DNA of 64,000 bases from B1 sp964355075 (GTDB taxonomy: Bacteria; Bacteroidota; Bacteroidia; UKL13-3), in assembly GCA_964355075.1 (NCBI GenBank), contig CAYHCF010000017.1, forward strand, positions 8,800-72,799, read 5' to 3'. The notes under the pieces are model-generated. The model worked only from the letters and a program-made list of their open reading frames with translations. It did not search any database and was not told where the DNA came from. The position numbers and the translations under genes are program-made. Numbering within the stretch: the first letter of the stretch is position 1; every line of letters starts with the position of its first letter. Below, piece by piece: positions 62,691-64,000 of this stretch.

Positions 62691-63869
62691 TTTTCCCCTT
62701 TCAAGCTTATTAATATCATTATCACTTAGTCCGATTTCTATTAATATGTTTTTATTATGCTCGCCGAGATGAGGAGCACAGGGCAGGATATTGTGATTCT
62801 TTTTCAAAAATTCTGTTTCGGTTGAAGAAGGGAATAGCGAAACCATATTCCCGTCTGGCAGATTTGTTTTAAGCATTTCTTTTGAAACAAAATCAAGCGA
62901 AGAAACTTCTTTTATTGTATTGACCGGCGAAACGGAAAGGTTGATACTTAAACACAGGTTTACGAATTCTTTTGTTGTAAATGTTTTTGTAAGTTCTCCA
63001 ATTTCTTTATAGATATTTTCTTTGTCATCCATTCTTCCCTGATTTGTTTTTCGCTCAATCTTTTCAAGGGTTTCAAATCCAGGCAAGCTAACAAATTTTG
63101 CCCACTGGGAATCATTTCCAATTGCCAGATAAGCCATTCCGTCTTTTGTTGGGTACACGTTACATGGAATGAAACTCCGATGTTCGTTTCCACTGCGCGA
63201 AAACAATTCGCTTTCAGTTTTTACAAATTCCAACTGAGGCAAAGCGGTGATCAGCCAACTTGCAGCACATTGAGCCATGGAAATATGTATCTCTTTTCCA
63301 TTGGGATTATTTTCCAGCATAGCCAGCAAAACCTGAGTAAAGGCCTCGTCACCCGCTTTCAGGTCAATGATTGGAATTCCGCATGGAACCGGTTTTCCAT
63401 TAGGTTCACCCGTTAAATAAGTATATCCCATTAAAGCCTGTAATGCCGGATCATATCCCGCACGACTAGGATATTCAGGTCCCATGGCAGAAATGCCACA
63501 CCAGATAATTTTTGGGTTTGCCTTACGTAAAGTCTCAAAATCGATACCCAATTGTTTGTATCTTTTTGGGAGCGTATTACAAAGAAAAACATCCACTTCC
63601 AGCTCCTTAATAATTTTTAACAACAGTTTTTGTCCTTCTTCTCTTTTTAAATTTAGGGTGATCGCTTCTTTACCAATATTCGGTGCGATATAATAAGAAT
63701 GCAAGTCGTGATATCCGATATCAGCGCCAATATAACGATTGGGGTCGCCGGCATTTTCTTCACCTTCTGCAGGGGTTTCAATACGGATCACCCTCCATCC
63801 CTGATGCACCATGCGTTGGGTAGCGAAGGGCAGAGCCAGTGCTTGTTCTAAACTTAATATCGTTGTCAT
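62682..63869 (-). CDS. CaiB/BaiF family (class III) CoA-transferase
   Basis: 395 aa from ATG 63869 (MTTILSLEQALALPFATQ, which fits the family's 'LxLxxxLAxPxATQ' opening). The frame runs to 63899, but that part is plain repeat. RVIRIETPAEGEENAGDPNRY is the CoA-adenine end and the catalytic Asp is in AGYDPALQALMG (about residue 140). It moves CoA between acyl-CoA and a free acid. As first gene of the operon it may activate the acid that the island uses or recycle CoA from its product. Inference. Confidence 0.88.
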   Translation of the reverse strand: MTTILSLEQALALPFATQRMVHQGWRVIRIETPAEGEENAGDPNRYIGADIGYHDLHSYYIAPNIGKEAITLNLKREEGQKLLLKIIKELEVDVFLCNTLPKRYKQLGIDFETLRKANPKIIWCGISAMGPEYPSRAGYDPALQALMGYTYLTGEPNGKPVPCGIPIIDLKAGDEAFTQVLLAMLENNPNGKEIHISMAQCAASWLITALPQLEFVKTESELFSRSGNEHRSFIPCNVYPTKDGMAYLAIGNDSQWAKFVSLPGFETLEKIERKTNQGRMDDKENIYKEIGELTKTFTTKEFVNLCLSINLSVSPVNTIKEVSSLDFVSKEMLKTNLPDGNMVSLFPSSTETEFLKKNHNILPCAPHLGEHNKNILIEIGLSDNDINKLERGKII

Positions 63870-64000
63870 TCGCTTCGCTGTTATTCGGTTGTAATTCATT
63901 GTTATTCGCTACGCTGTCATTCAGTTGTAATACGGTTGTAATACAGTTGTTATTCGGTTGTAATACATTGTCATTCGCTTCGCTGTTATTCGGTTGTAAT
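63862..64000. repeat. 11-bp repeat array at the right window edge
   Basis: Units of the TTATTCGGTTG, TCATTCAGTTG and TAATACGGTTG kind with 15-bp variants (TCATTCGCTTCGCTG) and 10-bp variants. The array runs off the window, and the CaiB gene starts inside it. Confidence 0.92.

Overview
The window is typical of a Bacteroidota chromosome. It has type IX secretion C-terminal sorting domains (types A and B), a TonB-dependent receptor next to a DUF4249 lipoprotein, several 'SCKK'-type lipoproteins, a DUF2723 membrane protein, and promoters of the Bacteroidota form TTTG-N19/21-TAnnTTTG. No rRNA, tRNA, CRISPR array or prophage was recognised. One 100-N scaffold gap (49312-49411) falls inside a repeat array, so this is a draft assembly.

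Layout. 1-5.3 kb: the 3' end of an acetyl-CoA hydrolase/CoA-transferase gene, then two amidohydrolase-family genes on the minus strand, one of which looks catalytically dead. 5.9-7.5 kb: a small lipoprotein and a T9SS cargo protein. 7.5-14.6 kb (minus): a D-Ala-D-Ala ligase / membrane-anchored MurF-like ligase / alpha/beta-hydrolase operon, a LysM protein with a degenerate transglycosylase domain, tatA, and an RluB-type pseudouridine synthase with a repetitive tail. 15.7-29.5 kb (plus): a dicarboxylate/cation symporter, an M16 peptidase pair, a T9SS type B protein, ybeY, mnmG, a methyltransferase, an Ig-like lipoprotein, pheS and a deoxyhypusine synthase homologue. 29.5-39.3 kb (minus): pyrF, an outer-membrane protein / DUF4249 / TonB receptor set, an amino acid permease, gmhA, a 41-codon ORF and dsbD. 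39.4-48.2 kb: a DUF2442-DUF4160 pair bracketed by a 95-bp repeat, a glucosaminidase with five LysM domains, a T9SS cargo, rlmB, a DUF2723 gene and a lipoprotein.

48.5-63.9 kb is the most unusual part. About fifteen genes, all on the minus strand, build a redox-metabolism island. A CaiB-type CoA-transferase leads to an indolepyruvate:ferredoxin oxidoreductase alpha subunit fused to a GltD/NfnB-like FAD/NAD(P) module and a ferredoxin domain. IorB, a three-subunit molybdenum hydroxylase, a cysteine-synthase-fold PLP enzyme and a HisC-like aminotransferase follow. After a MITE-like element comes a four-subunit 2-oxoacid:ferredoxin oxidoreductase. My inference is that the island oxidises aromatic or heteroaromatic amino acids through 2-oxoacids to acyl-CoAs, with a hydroxylation branch. 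The substrate cannot be read from the sequence.

The island is laced with degenerate 11-bp repeat arrays (48.2, 49.1-49.5, 58.1, 58.7 and 63.9 kb). These often switch orientation in the middle, so that they form palindromes, and they run into coding termini. Two small four-helix-bundle (S23/IVP-like) genes sit between inverted repeats there: one between 11-bp arrays, the other between perfect 15-bp GGCAGGAGG-type arms. An apparently empty copy of the second repeat is at 36.3 kb. The pattern of palindromic repeat families with or without a small cargo gene is the best candidate here for an undescribed element system.
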